This document shows positions 23,604 to 37,141 of a stretch of 64,000 nucleotides of DNA, piece after piece; the stretch's first letter is position 1; each line of letters opens with the position of its first letter. The translations under genes and the position numbers were made by a program. The DNA lies in contig OX442316.1 of assembly GCA_949358305.1 (NCBI GenBank), positions 9,238,001-9,302,000 of the forward strand. Direction: 5' to 3'. The stretch comes from Strigamia acuminata. Taxonomy: Eukaryota; Arthropoda; Chilopoda; Geophilomorpha; Linotaeniidae. The notes under the pieces were generated by a model. The model ran no database searches and was not told the origin of the DNA. It was given only the letters and a program-made list of their open reading frames with translations.

Positions 23604-26600
23604 TTAAACTTCCATTTTATTTGTATCACTAGTAGTGAAAAAATCACCATCCTGACTTACAACTTTTACGTCGTAACTTCCGGGTTCTAAACGTAATATC
23701 GTAGTATCAGCTTCAAGTTCCGGATTTGTTGATAACCAGTTTGATTCATCTAATGGAGAAAGCAGAAAAAGGTATGTAAACATAGCCAACTTACCTATAT
23801 TTGTTTCATGGTTAATAAAATTAGTTTCAATTTCCAGTATACCTATTTTTCTGTACTGGACAAAGAAATGATTTCCACCCGGTTGATCGACAGCAGGGAT
23901 CCACCGAATTTTAATCGGCGTTTTGCCATTGCCATTGGGAGGAAGCAGCTTCCAAGTGAAGGTAGGTTTGCGCGGTGGTTCTACATCGGTTGTAGATGTT
24001 TCCAGAAAATATTGTACTCCATTTCCTTGTGAAGTCTGAGCAACAATAGACACACGATATCTCGTATTCGTTTCTAAACCTGATATTTTTGTTCGTGTCT
24101 TTGCTGGGCCAAAGGAATCTAGCTGTGACTGTGGCCAAATATTTGTTCCTTCAACCTTGGCGTAAGACATTGAATAACCGGTTAAAATACCGTTGGGTTC
24201 GTTTGGCTTGATCCAGCTTAAAAATAATGCTTTGGAACCTTGACCGAACACGCGAAAATCATCCACAGGACCTGGTGCTGAATAGATACACAATAAATTA
24301 GCGATTTTTTGTGATTTAGGCTTATAAAAATATAAATTTACTTCCTTCCGGGGTTTGTACGGGAATTACTGGTGTTGCGGGTCCCTCGTACTTCTTATTG
24401 CAAACTTTTAATTGCACATGATTTATGGTGAAAGGATTCAACCCGGAAAGAGTGTGACTGGTGGAATTTGATGGAATTAAGTGTTCTCGGCTTTCATTTT
24501 GATAAGTTGTCCATGTCTCAAATTTGTATCCTCTGAAATGACCCCGCACAGATTCGAGTGGTACGGGTTCCCAGGAGAACTCTGCAGTGTGACTATTGAT
24601 TATCCGATCCAAAGTAAAGTTTGATGGAGCTTCTAGTGGGACTGTAATAAGAGCAAAAAATATTGAATTGTTTTTTTTTTCTTGTTGTTACTAAATTCGG
24701 TTGAACCCACTGTCTTCCCCAGAAAATCCAATCACTTCGACTGGGGCTACATTGGCTTGACCTCTCTCGTTGTTCGCCACAACTTTCATTTGATAAGCTT
24801 GGAAGGTCTCTAGATTTTCTACTGTGTACGATGACTGTTCCCAATTGTAGATTTCGATTGATGTATTCCAATTAATCCGAGTTTCATTTAAACGATAATA
24901 AAGCTGATAAAAAAATCCTGGTGCATTGTGCTCCATCGGTACCATTGGCTGTATCGTAAAGGAAAAGGGAAGTTTCAACTTTGTAATTTTAAACACAGGT
25001 AATTCAAGGTTCACCTTCCACGATATAACCATATTTGTTGGAGTTGAGCCTTCGCCATGTACAGAATCGGGATTTTTGTGGGGTACATCCGATGGTGGCG
25101 AACATGGTTCGGAGCTATTACTGGGAAGACTGTCTCCATATTTATTTCGAGCGGTTATTCTGAAAGAGGAGTTAGTCCACGGACTTAAAAATATAGTTAA
25201 ATCAATAGCATTTGCAGGGAGGTTGTCGTAAAGTTCCCACGTATTCGGTGTAAAACTCGTGTTGTATTGTATTTGATAACCTAAAATAGGAGCATAGTTA
25301 TCTTCTTGTGGTTGCCATATGATGTGGGCGACAAAATGTCTACATAGAACGGACACTAGTAGTGGTGGATTAGGGAGGCCTTGAATATTCAAAGGTAATA
25401 TAGATGAGCAATCTTAAATACATTCTGAAATTTATTTGGCAACCTTGCACGGTTAGAGTGGCATTGGCTGAGACACTATCAAGTCGCGTGCGGGCAACGC
25501 ACGTGTAAATGCTTCTATGCGGTTCATCTGTTTTGGTAATGACGAGTGAATGATCGGATAGTAAAAGTACATCGGCATCGGCGTCGAAATCGATCAATTT
25601 CCCATCGCGTAGCCAGTCGACGGTGAGGTCTAAAGTGCTATCAACGGAAGCTCCGCATCGGAATGTTGCTGAACGATGGACAAATCCCTCGTAGTCTTCG
25701 GGCATTGCAGTTATTCTGGTTCGTTCTTAGTTGATAGAGAAAGATAGATAATTACTGATTGTGAAAAAGCTTGATTATTTAATATCCCACCTTTTACGTC
25801 AATAGTCACGGGTTCACTGCCGGCTTCCCCATATATATTGGTAGCTTTACATGAATAGATTCCAGCGTCCAAAAACAATACGGTTCGAATTTTTAAATCG
25901 CCATTTTCGAGTACGCTAAATCTATCAGAGGAAAGAACTTCTCCATTCTTTGTCCATGCTATTGTGGGTTTTGGTACACCTAATGCATTACAAGTTAGCT
26001 GCAAGGACGAACCGTGCACTGTCTCATATGTATCTTCTGGTGGTGTTAATATAACTGGAGGTATTGCTGCAAATTGTAGTGTTAAACTATAAATTTAATA
26101 TAAAAGTGGAAAATCATGCAAACCTGCTACGTTTATATACATATTTTTGTATAAGTAGCCATTTCTGTTTGATGCATTGCACTGGTAAACAGCTATATCT
26201 GATTTGTCCAAGTTGACGAGTTTAATCACCGTTGAGCTTATTTGTGATCTTCGAGGATTAGGCGGTGCTTCTATTATTTAATTGATTGAATATTAATTGT
26301 TGAGTATTTGTGTTATTATTAAATCTTACTTACCATTTAATGGAATGCCGTTTACGAACCATTCGATTCCAGGTTCTGGAAGTCCTAATGCATCGCAAGT
26401 AAATTCAACGGTGGCTTCGACAGGTGCTATAATGTTTAATGGCTCAATGTTCCAATATGGACGTGCTTTGTAATGGAAATAGAAACTTTTAAATATATTT
26501 TTGTATATTTTAGTTTTTTGTGCTCCTATAAGCATAAACATACCTTCAACTTGAACGTATGTGGTCCTGGATTGGCTTTGACCAACTCCATTGGTAGCCA

Positions 26601-27763
26601 CACATTCGTATGATCCTTTATCTTCAAACTCGACGTTTTTAACGTGCAATGTTTTACCATAATTGAGAAACTCGTGACGTCCGTTTGGCAACATTCCATT
26701 TTTCTTTGACCACTGAATTTCCGGAAGTGGCCTGACGGTCACAGCATGAAATGAATAACTTATATCTAACCATTTAAAAGGAAAAAATATCGTATTCCAC
26801 TCACGTGCCACCGAAAATGCAATGTAAATGTAAAGAATCATTCTTCAATGCCACCGTGGTGGTGGATGGCACAAACTGATCAATGGGTTCGTGTGTTGTG
26901 AATGTTGCTGCTGATGAAATCTCATTCAACAGTCTAAGTTTGACTCCCAACTTGCAATCATTTTCAGATATTTTATCACCAACGATGGTGAATGCCGAGC
27001 AGCAGTATGTTTTTTCGTTAGCATCATCAAAAGTTACGTTTGAGAATTGAAGTCGTCCTTCAGGATCCGTCGTGATTCGAGGGTTGTTTATGGTTTCAAA
27101 ACTTCCGTCCTTTGACACAATAATCCAGAAAATATGTCGTTTCGGAAAGCCGGTCAGCGAATTGCAGTCTAAAGTCAGTGGCTCGCCTTCATTTACTTGA
27201 GATGTAATCTGTGTTTCGCTGTGTGTGGGTATAATTTGCCGCCATTTGCGTACGATCACTTTGTTGGATAGTGCAATTCCGTATTCGTTTTCTACTGAAC
27301 ATTGATAGGAACCTTCATCTTCGTCCTTTGGATCAGTGAAAAGTAATGTTCCTTTATTCGGCTGTTGCACTATACGGTCGTCGTGGGTTTGCCAATGAAA
27401 TATCTCTTCATTTTTAAACCATTTGTACCTTCGATGGTAAATGTAAAAAAGAAATGTTTTAGTTTGATAAATGTTTAATTAGTTGTAGTGTTACTTGGGC
27501 TCCGGTTCTCCGGCGCCTTGGCAATCAAGTTTAAAAGGTTTAATTGGTTCATCATTTGTATCGGCAACTTTAAACAGTATTAACGTTGATGATGGTTGAA
27601 CGCTGATTGAGGGAGGAGATGGAGCTGACAATAGAGGAAAAGACATTACGGTTAATAGACTTAAGATATTAATTATCTAAAGATACTTACTTACAAAAGC
27701 GCTTCCTACTAAAATGTAAATAACACTCAGTTGTACGAGCATTAAAATAGAACTGGGTATCAT
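23604..27763 (-). CDS. Nrg-like: Neuroglian/L1CAM-family protein, ectodomain only in this window
   Basis: Spliced model: 27763-27691, 27624-27495, 27428-26805, 26731-26544, 26465-26334, 26270-26124, 26066-25791, 25725-25444, 25379-24711, 24641-24342, 24277-23795, 23749-23604. The sum is 3450 nt, or 1149 aa, in frame throughout. It has a signal peptide (MIPSSILMLVQLSVIYILVG), six Ig domains and five FNIII domains, the L1/neuroglian order. Diagnostic matches to fly neuroglian include GGTPLPEIQWSK, DWLRDGKLIDF, YTCVARTRLD, NTSFTP, GFSGEDS, SVRGHF.GYK and TPEG at domain joins. The known role is homophilic adhesion and axon guidance, with a TM helix and an FIGQY ankyrin-binding tail. Here the frame ends (DTNKMEV, TAA) where the TM linker should start. 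It may be a secreted paralogue, or TM exons may use a weak GTTTAA donor at 23609. The donor after FN3 is set by phase to GGAA|GTAAAT. Confidence 0.85.
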
Positions 27764-30700
27764 TATTTCTCAGGAGTGTTTACACTTGACTGTAGAAAAC
27801 ATTTAATCAATCGTAAATAATATTTTTCTTTATGTCCAGATTTTGTCGCATAAAAGACTTTAAACTTGTACTATCAAAATTATCTGAAAAGAGTATTAGG
27901 TAGCAGATTTATGTTGCGTTATCTGGATTTGTTGAACTACAAATATAATACTCTTGGCAATTACTGGAATGGTAATACAAGTAACACTGAACTTGTGTCA
28001 GTTTTTATTTGCCATTTTTGTTTTGACTTTCATAACTTTCGTTCTTTTTTTTAATTTAGTCTTTTAGCAAGCTGCTAAGGTGATAAAAGTTTTCCTTGCG
28101 ACTTTTATCCCGTATCTTTGTTTTGAATAGCTCGAGACAATCTCAGCATTTTGTTCTGCTTCTAGAAATGCATTTATAAAGAACGCAGTTGCCGAGATGT
28201 TTTTTCGAGGTACTTGACAGTTGCGTCGCAAGGTGCTGAGTTTATCTTAAGTTTCTAAAGCAGAGTGGTAAATCGAGGAGTGGAGTGGGTGTGGTGTGGT
28301 GATGGGAAAACCGCACCCAACACTGTGATAGCAGCGAAGCAATGTTATTGTTAACTCAAAAGAAAGAGATAAAGAAGTATGAATTTTTTTAAACTCCAAA
28401 CATTTCATCAAGTTTAAAGTTTAATTGCTGTTTGTTGTTGTTTATGTTGCATTTTCTTCTTCCATTTTCATGTGTTTGCACTCAAATATGGCTAGACCAA
28501 GCAGGCATTCAACATGTTTATTCTGCTTTATTCTGTACGAAATCATCTTTGAATTCTTTTATTTTATGCTCGGTTCTGACACTTATTGTTTTTCTTATCT
28601 ACTTCTGCTGGAACCATTTTGAACTTGCTGATTGCTACCAACTAAGAAATGAATCAATTTATGAATGTTTCCTCTCCAACGGCAGCGCATCAAGTTTCAA
28701 AAGTCTGATGATTCAGACTAGGCACTAAAAACAAATGGTAAAATTTGTTTTTTTGAAATCGGGTTTAGCATCTGGGTTAAATTAGGTGTTTGAGTTCCAC
28801 TCAATAGATGGCGGTAATAGCTAAAACTTTAAAATTGATCTGAAGAGTTGATATAATTTTTTTTAGAGTTTAAAACTTTTAATTTAATATTAATAACAAC
28901 GTAGGTTTAGGTTTCTGCAATTATAAAATAGATTGGCTTATCTTTTTTCGTTTTCAATTGCTACATTTTATTTATTTAATGCATTTAGGATTAATTTTAA
29001 TTAGGTGGTTTAAAGCTTATGTTAGTTGTCAACTGTCAAATCAAATAATAATGACGGGTCGCAATCATATTATGTAATGTTATACGTGTAAACTATAATA
29101 TAAATTTCTGACATTTTAATAAACAAATCAAAATAACTTTGTGTTGTATTGTATCATTTTGACGTGTAGTGGGTTAATCAGAATCTTGTTATCAGAGAAG
29201 TTTTAACACTATCCATAAACAAAGCAATGATTTATGATTGCATGTGAAGAATTTGTGTTTGCTTGTAATTACTAGGACGTTCGTATCGATGTAAATCCGT
29301 GTTAGATTATAATTGCAGTTATCAAATGTAATGTCTAAATTATAAACAAATTCCACAATAAATTATAAGGAGCAGAAATAGAAGTTAACCTTTTTATAGA
29401 TGGACTGATGACGTGTGTATATTTTGAATTTCTGAAAAAATAATTTAATAATAATAATCCAAAATTGTGATGGCTTGAATTTAAAAAATAGGAGACAGAC
29501 ATTTAAGTAGGTGAGAGAATTCCAATAGGTGCAATAGGATTGAACAAAAGACGAAATAATTTGGCTTAGCGGTTTTTTTCTCCTAAATGTGAGGTTAATT
29601 TTTCAATTGTCAGTCTGTTCAGTTAGTCTATCCTCTTCTAATTACGCCCCAAAGTAGTGATTCAGTCGACGACCACACCTAACCGCAAATCGGGCTCCAA
29701 AATCACCAGTGTCTTCTGTCATTGCCCTCCTGATAGAGCAATTTGAGTAGGATGATGGGGGTGGAAGTTGTTGTTTTCTTTTCCAAGTCAAACTTCTTTT
29801 CTTTATTTGCTCTACTCCCAATAGTGCTATCACCATGTTTGTTTTTCCATCCCGTCTGTGTCACATGCATTGACTCTATGACTGCTGATAAGTCTGTCGT
29901 ACCCTGGGATCACAAAGTTGTCTGGATACATGAAATGTGACTTAGCAACTTTTTTTCTTCTTACACTTGACAGCACACCCCATTTCTTGTTTTGGAGCCC
30001 TTTGTGCGAAGTAATTGCAAACAGAGTTAAGGAAATTAACTGCATTTTATTTATCTCTAAATAAAATTCAAACTTAATTAAATTAATTTAATTATATATT
30101 TTTTTTCTCGCTTAAAAGCGTTTCTGCTAAAAGAAAATTTTTCTTTCGCAAAACACGTACCAATGCACTCTTTTAATGAATGATTTCTCAAGCTTCAACT
30201 GTTCTGTGGGCATGCGCACTTGTGTTTCAATCGATCCCAACAAGGTCAATATCCTGCAGCCCTTGACACTAGATTTTTACTGCCCAGAGTTTGAGTTGGC
30301 ACACAACTTGATTTGAAGTCAACTAGAAAACCATTCATCTCCTAATTGCAGGATAATATTTAAGTGGCTGTTTGGCATGCAATTTAGTTATCTATAATTT
30401 GGAAGCGTTTAATAAACATTAAAAAAGGGAGAGTGCTTTAATACAGGCTATTTCTTCCATTTATGTGTGGATCTATATAATAAAATTGATATAAACTCAG
30501 TTATAAATTCCCGTTTTATACGCGCAAACGAATTGGAAATAGCTTTCAAATAGATTTACTTCATTACACGAAGCAAGCCAAGCCTCAAATTCACTTCCAA
30601 ATCACTGGATCGAAGATAAGATGGAAAGCAGTTAAGGAAATTGAAGTTAGTTGAATTCAGTTTTTTTTGGGCCCTTGGTTGGAATGTGATTTTTTGAAGT

Positions 30701-33700
30701 GAAAAGTTAGAGGAATAATAAAGAATTCCACTTATGCTTTAATGTGAATTAATTATTTACAAGTGTGTTGTATTATCTTACATTTGGCCAATAAGAGTCA
30801 GTTTTCATCTGCAGCTATGTTGAATTGAGTTCTCCAAGTGCGAGTGGAGTCTTGTAATTGCTACTGCCGAGGTCTGGTAACCCAGACCATTTATTGTTAT
30901 AAAGGTAAGTGGGTTTACCTGGGAAAATATCTGTGCACTCCAATGCTGCACTCCCATCTTTATCACTGCAGTATAGTCAGGATAAGGAAGTCGAAGGGGG
31001 GAAAAAAAGAGGGGAAGAAAAAGTATTGTCGGGTCCAAGTCACGTGTGATGTATCAATTTATTTTTTAGCCAATTCAATAGACAGCAATTGATTTATTTT
31101 CTGATTATATATCGGGGGTTCATTTAACAAGTTGATCCATGGCAGTGTCACGAAACTTCTTGGCAACTTTTCTTACTTTCCACTTTACATTTGTCATTGT
31201 AAAGATAAGAGTTAAATTCACTTTTCGAGTCCACCATCAAACTTCATGTTATTTTGGGGAATATTTTTCAGGCAATATGAAGTTGAATGAGATTTTTCCT
31301 TTCCTCTCTATTACACCGCGTGAGGGTATTTTCATACAAAAACAACTCATATCATTTTGTAGAACATGAAACTAGAAAAATATCTTGCGAGATCTTATTC
31401 CAATGGGAGCTGGTTTTACCAGTCATGGTTCACATTGTAAATGGTTGCCTAGATATAGGGGGACATGGCACTTCCCTACAGACACTGTCTTCGCTTTTGA
31501 AATGGTGACTAGAGAACAGAAGAAGTTGTTCCCAGTTGGCTATTCCCACTCTCACCACTGCTCCCAACCTCAGACGAGACAAATGGGAGGCGGCAAGAGA
31601 GAAGCTCTATCGATTTTGCTCCCTCCAACATGCAAGTCTTTGGGGATGTGCGCTTGTTGAACACAAGGCAGCGGGGCGGTACTGTAAGCTATTTGGATTT
31701 TCTTTTGGTTATGTGAAAAAGCGAATAAAATTTAGATTTTTTAATATAGACTCTGCAGCCAAATATCTTTCTTTCTGCTTTTATTAGTTTCTTTTTTTCT
31801 GGAATGTATATGTATACCGTATATATATTTCATTAGATCATTTTGTTTATTTTATATTATATATTTTTTTGATTTATTATTTGAGATTGGCAATTGCACG
31901 AATGTTTCTTGAACTGAAGTTAGTGCAGCTAATTTTAAAGAAAATCTATAATTTGTAGTGCTCTGAGGAGTAAGATGTGAAATAACGTGCTTTGAATGAA
32001 TGAACTATATTTTGAAGCCGGTAGTAATTTTATTTGGCAGTCCACTTTTATAATAGTTTTTCTTTTTCTTTTTCCTTTTTCTTTTTAATCAGTTTGCTTT
32101 AAAAATCATAGGTTTGAGAATAAAGTTAGAAAAGCCTTAAAGGCTTTTGCCAGGGTTTTAGCGATAGGAAACCATTAAACCAGTGTAATTACCCATTAAT
32201 ATTTGAAATCATGGTGTTATTAAGCAAATGCATTTACAATGTTTTTGACTACACTCCAAAAGTGTTAAAAGTCATACTAATTGGCGAGGCAAAAAGTGTT
32301 CTACTAAAGGTTTAATAAATTAAAACAAGTGCTTTCATAAATAAACCACAAGAAACACATTTTTATTAATAAAGAAAAAATAGCAACACAAATTTTAGGC
32401 ACGTTGAATATTCTGATTTTTGTTGTTTTTGTTTTACTTTTTATTTGTTTATACATACAGGGAATATATCACACATTTGGTTGTCTGCTTGAAAAGCAAT
32501 AACGTGCAACCTGCCAAAATTACAACTCAGCCTTATATTTTTTACCGAAAACTACTTACAATTGCTAATCTTTTCCTTTCTCCTTTTCACTCTGAAACAT
32601 TTTTTTTATTCTCACTAGTTTGTCTGCGAAAAAGACAGGTGTAGGTTTGCGAGAAACTTTTGCAAATATAATGCTGCGTGTTTCATTAATTAAAAGTGGA
32701 TTTCCAATTAAGCTGGAGATTCCATTCCATTTCGCAGTATGTTCTTATTGTATCCAACCTATTGAAATAATAACACGTCACTTGTATTAATTTTCCAACT
32801 GAAAAATCTCTTTGAGTAGCGCGTGTTTCTCTTTAAAAGTAATTCTCCTCCATCTGAAAATTACAGCAAGAATGTTTAATTATTTAACTCAAAACGACAT
32901 TAATGTTAAAACCACTTAAATAACCGTGAGAGAAATTTGTTTATCTCTTACGTGAAACAATATTTCCTTCAATGCTCTCGACTAAGTATTCTCCTGACGA
33001 GACCTGCAGCTGTTGGAATGGGTCGACAGACAAGAGTTCACTATAAACTGTGGATGCATACTAAGTAGACGGTTTCACGGGTATTCGGGATTTTACTTTG
33101 GAAAATGGACTCATTTATTTATGCATTGTGAATTATCACCAACCGCAATCCTGTTTCTTTCTTTTTTTCTTCCAGAAAGTTTTCACAACTTTTTCCATGT
33201 CCAGTTTAGTCTTATTTACGTTTTGAACATTTAATGCAAATAAATGTACTGCATATTGCGCGAAGCATAGCCGACACCGGTCAGTGAAATAGTGTGAAGG
33301 TTTAGACAAAGTTTTATTTCTTGTACATGCATTTGCTATTTCTTTATCAGCAACTTGCAGACAGTCTTAGGCTTTTCACTTTATCTTTTCAATCTTCTTT
33401 GCCACATGGACAGATGCACTTTCCTAGTTGACTGTGCATCGTGCCACTTATTTTCAGTTTATCTAAGAGAAACCTGTGTCAGATCAGATACTCATCTTTT
33501 TGTATATGTGAGTGCTACTTTTGAAGTTTTTCGATCACACGCTAAAAAAAAAAAAATAAGGAATGAAATATTTGTTGATCAGTAGTTTTGTGAACGTTGA
33601 GCCTTTAGTTTGTGTCTCAATTTGAAAAGGTTGTTTGTTGTGTAATGGCGACAAAGGAGTATTTAGTTATCAACTCGGAGACTGAAAAATATGTTATGAA

Positions 33701-34675
33701 CAGGTTTAGTAGAGTTCCTGTGATGAAGAGCTTTAAAGAGAGGGTGTTAGTGGAAACATTTGATGTATGGTGCATTGTGAATGTGTGTGACAGTTGGTCT
33801 CTCAAATGATCAATAGTGTAGTGTCAGTCAGTGTTGTATTTAAACTTTAGGTGAATATCAAAGGAATACAACTTATGAGATGATGCCAGAGTAACGATTA
33901 TTGATTTTGAAATTGTATCATGATCGAGTCCGAGATATTGCAAGCGGTATCGAGACTCAGATCTATATTTCTTTCTTTTCTTTCTTTTTAAAAGCATTAT
34001 ATTTTACTGTGAATCATTTTTGAAAAGGAGGATTTTTTTAATATAGTGTGTAATATAGAAAACAGTATTATTTGATCGTTAGCTGCTGTAGCGAGAGTTA
34101 ACGGCCGTCAGCAAGGCGGAAACGAAAGAAAGATTATGTCCAGACTAAGTTTAAGATGAAACTAAAGTAGAAAAAAGGGGATATTGATTACATCTGTCGA
34201 CGCAAGTAATGGATTGGCATTTAACGTGGACGCGACAACACACTTGGCTTTTCCATTGACTCAATCGCTAAATTCTTGGTATTTTAACGAGGAAAAACCA
34301 TTTTGTAGTTCTCGATAACTTGAAGATGAAAGCCAATGCTAACATTGAAGCAAAAAAAATTATTATTAAAATATGCAAAAAACAAATAGGTGAACTAATG
34401 AAAAATAATATTGAAATTCCAATGGGATTAACTCAATCCAACACGGGATAGAGAAGATTTGATTGTGGTAGAAGCGGATGTTGATGTTGCCTAGCAACAC
34501 GCCTCACTAGATTTGCATTAACTTATCTGCTGTGGAAATCTAATAGAATTTGCTTTCTTTAGTTTGCTTTGCCTTAAGCTCAATACTTATTTGTTTTTTT
34601 TTTCACAAGTGCAATTGCAATTTGATTAAAGAAATCTGCGTGCATGCAGGGTTTTAGCATTAGCCTTTATGCAAT
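27764..34675. other. Large intergenic region without supported genes
   Basis: About 6.9 kb of A+T-rich sequence between the neuroglian-like start and the retrotransposon. The open frames are short, overlap on both strands, and show no domain or splice-phase pattern. Low-complexity stretches include a pyrimidine run near 32058-32090. I saw no tRNA, rRNA or transposon end here. It should include the neuroglian-like promoter near 27764-28100, but no specific motif stood out. Confidence 0.5.
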
Positions 34676-35259
34676 TGTGACGGTTACACTGTCATGCACT
34701 TTGTTAGTATAGGACGATTACTTCACCAATAGATGGCGCTGATGCGTTTTAGCGGTAAATTCAAATTTCGACAATTTTTGAGTGAATAAAATATAAATTA
34801 CTATTTATATTTTATTCCACTGCAACTTTAGACACTTTTAAATACTTTTGGATGTTCAAATGCTAGTTGATTTATTTGTCACATAATTCTATTGAATTAT
34901 GTGCAAACTCTACACCTGGTGAAGTCACCCCCCATCACCCACTGTGAGTTGGACTCCTTTTGGATTATAGTCAAAGGGACTTAATCCAAAATGTGTCCTG
35001 CGTATCCAGTTCCTGTTTTGGACCTAGTAGAAGACTATGTCCTGAGTATCCACTTCCTATGACCTAGGATTGGATGGATTTGACTGCCCAGTGATCCCAT
35101 TGGATCACTGAACAGCTATTCTCCTCACCGAGTATATATCCCCCTGCAAAACGGATATAGCTCGCTCTTGTTCTGTTTTTGTTTGATACTGATATTACTT
35201 GAGCACATATTATACTTCTCTGCGTTCCGACAATCCGTTGTAGAAATACTTTGTATTTA

Positions 35260-35532
35260 GTGTAAGTATCTAGAGTGGGTAGAAGACTCACAGACACACT
35301 GCCCGCCTCTTCATGCCAACATTCCGTTGTAGAAATGTTGTAACTAGAGTGAGTAATTCACAGACACATTTAAGTGTAGTATCTAGAGTGGGGTACAACC
35401 CACAGACGCACTCCCTCCAGCTTCATGCCAACATTCCGTTGTAGAGTGCAGAATCTAGAGTGGAGTAAAATTCACAGACGCATTGGTAATGTAGAATCTA
35501 GAGTGGAGTATTTATATTTCACAGACGCATTA
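35260..35532 (+). repeat. Degenerate tandem units inside the LTR U3
   Basis: Five units of the form CTAGAGTGRGTA ... CACAGACRCA are spaced 35-85 bp apart. A second motif TTCATGCCAACATTCCGTTG is present at 35310 and 35422. The same set recurs in the other two LTRs. Repeated U3 units are often enhancer or binding sites (known generally); their role here is unknown. Confidence 0.6.
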
Positions 35533-36135
35533 TCAGAGTAATCGACGCGGAGTAATTTCCCGGTTACTCTCCCGCCAGCCAGGACCGAGTGGAGTAATTT
35601 CCCGGCGATGGATAACCTTTCCTGCGAGATATTTCGATTCAATTCGTTATTGGTTTGACGGAACATTTAAGTCTAACTTAGATGTTGATTGCACTCGGGG
35701 CAAAAAATAGCTCGGCGCTATTTTAATATATTTTACTTATTTTCATAGTTTTAGTTAAGTTTGTGACTCTAAAATATCATGATTAATTCCATAGAATTAA
35801 TATGAATATTTATTCTCACATTGTTACATCTCGCGGTAATTATTGATTACAACAATTATCTGCGATGCGATGTGTGTGACGATACAGAAAAGTCAACCGC
35901 ACCTCTCGGATATAACCCACCCAGCCTAACCATTTACACGCCTTTTAGAACCAAACCCCGGACCATTTAGAAGCCAAAGCCATTCATAGATGACATCTTT
36001 TACGTCACAGCAATAAGACCGTTACAAATTCTTATTGCATGACTGAAGCCTTCAAATGATATTATTTCAGGGCTTTTGCCAAACAACTGTATAGTTTAAC
36101 TTCTCGTCATTTTAGCCACTTGTAGGCATAGTATT

Positions 36136-36160
36136 TATATAAGGTTCAAACCGGAATAAA
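36136..36160 (+). promoter_or_regulatory. LTR TATA box and poly(A) signal
   Basis: TATATAA at 36136-36142 and AATAAA at 36155-36160, in the expected order near the 3' end of the LTR. In the 3' LTR the same pair lies 12413 bp downstream. They probably direct start and end of the genomic RNA. Confidence 0.5.
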
Positions 36161-36267
36161 TGTTATATGTTTTGAGAAAACATCAGGTTTGCATATTTTA
36201 CATTTTCACACAGATAGTTCACACTTTAGTTTAGCAATTGCTATCTCCAGAAGGTAATCGTCACACG

Positions 36268-36285
36268 TGGAGGTTCCACCGAGAT
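36268..36285 (+). other. Primer binding site, tRNA-Gln type
   Basis: The 18 bases TGGAGGTTCCACCGAGAT start 2 nt after the 5' LTR. They are the complement of the 3' end of eukaryotic glutamine tRNA (...ATCTCGGTGGAACCT plus CCA), recalled from known tRNA-Gln sequence. The match stops after 18 nt, as normal for a PBS. Confidence 0.75.
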
Positions 36286-37141
36286 AGGTTGCATTTTATC
36301 GAAGTGAACTCTGTGATCAAAGTGTAAATTGAAAAATGAATTTTCTTGATTATTTTATATAGATATTATAATTAGAAAATTTCCGATTTTTCTCTATAAA
36401 TTTACTGTGAAATATCCATTTGTTTTCAAAAAATTCTCATTATCTTTTGGAAATATCTGAATTCGAATTTTTGGATTATTTTGAAAAAAACTCATTATAA
36501 TTCCGAATCTCTTACGAAAAATCTATTATGATTTTATTGAGTTTCCCAGAATATTCAGCTATATTCTGGAAAATTTCGAAACCTTGAATTTTGATCAAAA
36601 AACGAATTTGACTAGAAATCCTGCTGACTGAAAAATAAAAGTTAAAGTATTTTATTTTGCTGGTTAAAAACTTGACCAAGTTTCTATTGTTCTGTTTTCA
36701 ATGTTTTTGATTATTATTTTAATCTTTAACAAAGTAAAGAATGTGACAAAGAGAACCACTCACGATGCAGCTCGGAGTAGGTCATCCAGATGTGACATTG
36801 TTGAGAATTTCGGATTAGAAATTATCAGGAATTTGTCAACATCGCCAATCACGCAGACTATCTTGACAAAGGAGATTTTCCGGAAGCTAGTTTGACAACC
36901 AATATTCAGCCACACTTGCTTTTCGACAGTGCGACCATCCAGTTGTGCCTTTGTGACCAGTGCCCGTTTGGACCATTCTTGACCACGCAATAGGACAGTT
37001 TTTCCGAAGCCACTTCAGTTTCAGCAGCTAAGGTTGTATTTTTTCAAATTATTTCTTAGTTTAATATTAAGCGTGTTACATTTACGCTAGTTCAGTTAAA
37101 ATCTTATTTTTCCTTGTTGTACGTGTATTTCTTTGAGTATT
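36286..37141 (+). other. Retrotransposon leader between PBS and gag
   Basis: About 850 bp of A+T-rich untranslated leader. It would hold the packaging signal and possibly the splice donor for the third ORF, but I cannot point to either with confidence. Confidence 0.4.

Larger units (their letters stand above)
34676..36265 (+). repeat. 5' LTR
   Basis: 1590 bp, terminal TGTGACG...CGTCACA. A TATA-like TATATAA at 36136-36142 is followed by AATAAA at 36155-36160, so U3 probably ends near 36165 and R-U5 occupies the last ~100 bp (inference). U3 contains five degenerate copies of a TCTAGAGTGG...CACAGACRCA unit between about 35270 and 35530. Confidence 0.92.

Noticed and set aside
24691-24711. Read-through of the neuroglian FN2 exon to GFNRI and a stop
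   Set aside because: A GTGGGT donor at 24711 keeps phase and joins the conserved FN3 start (PLEAPSNFT), so this is intron.
29642-31787. Several overlapping 60-90 aa frames in the intergenic region
   Set aside because: Short, on both strands, with no domain, splice or start context. They are chance frames.
35064-35297. 77-aa minus-strand frame within the LTR (also 47477-47710 and 60372-60605)
   Set aside because: It recurs only because the LTRs are near-identical. It lies antisense over the U3 repeat units and has no domain features.
35472-35666. 64-aa minus-strand frame within the LTR (also 47885-48079 and 60003-60197)
   Set aside because: Same reason: copied with the LTR, short and low in coding character.
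37133-37141. Upstream start for gag
   Set aside because: The frame is open here only from a TTG codon. The first ATG is 37142.
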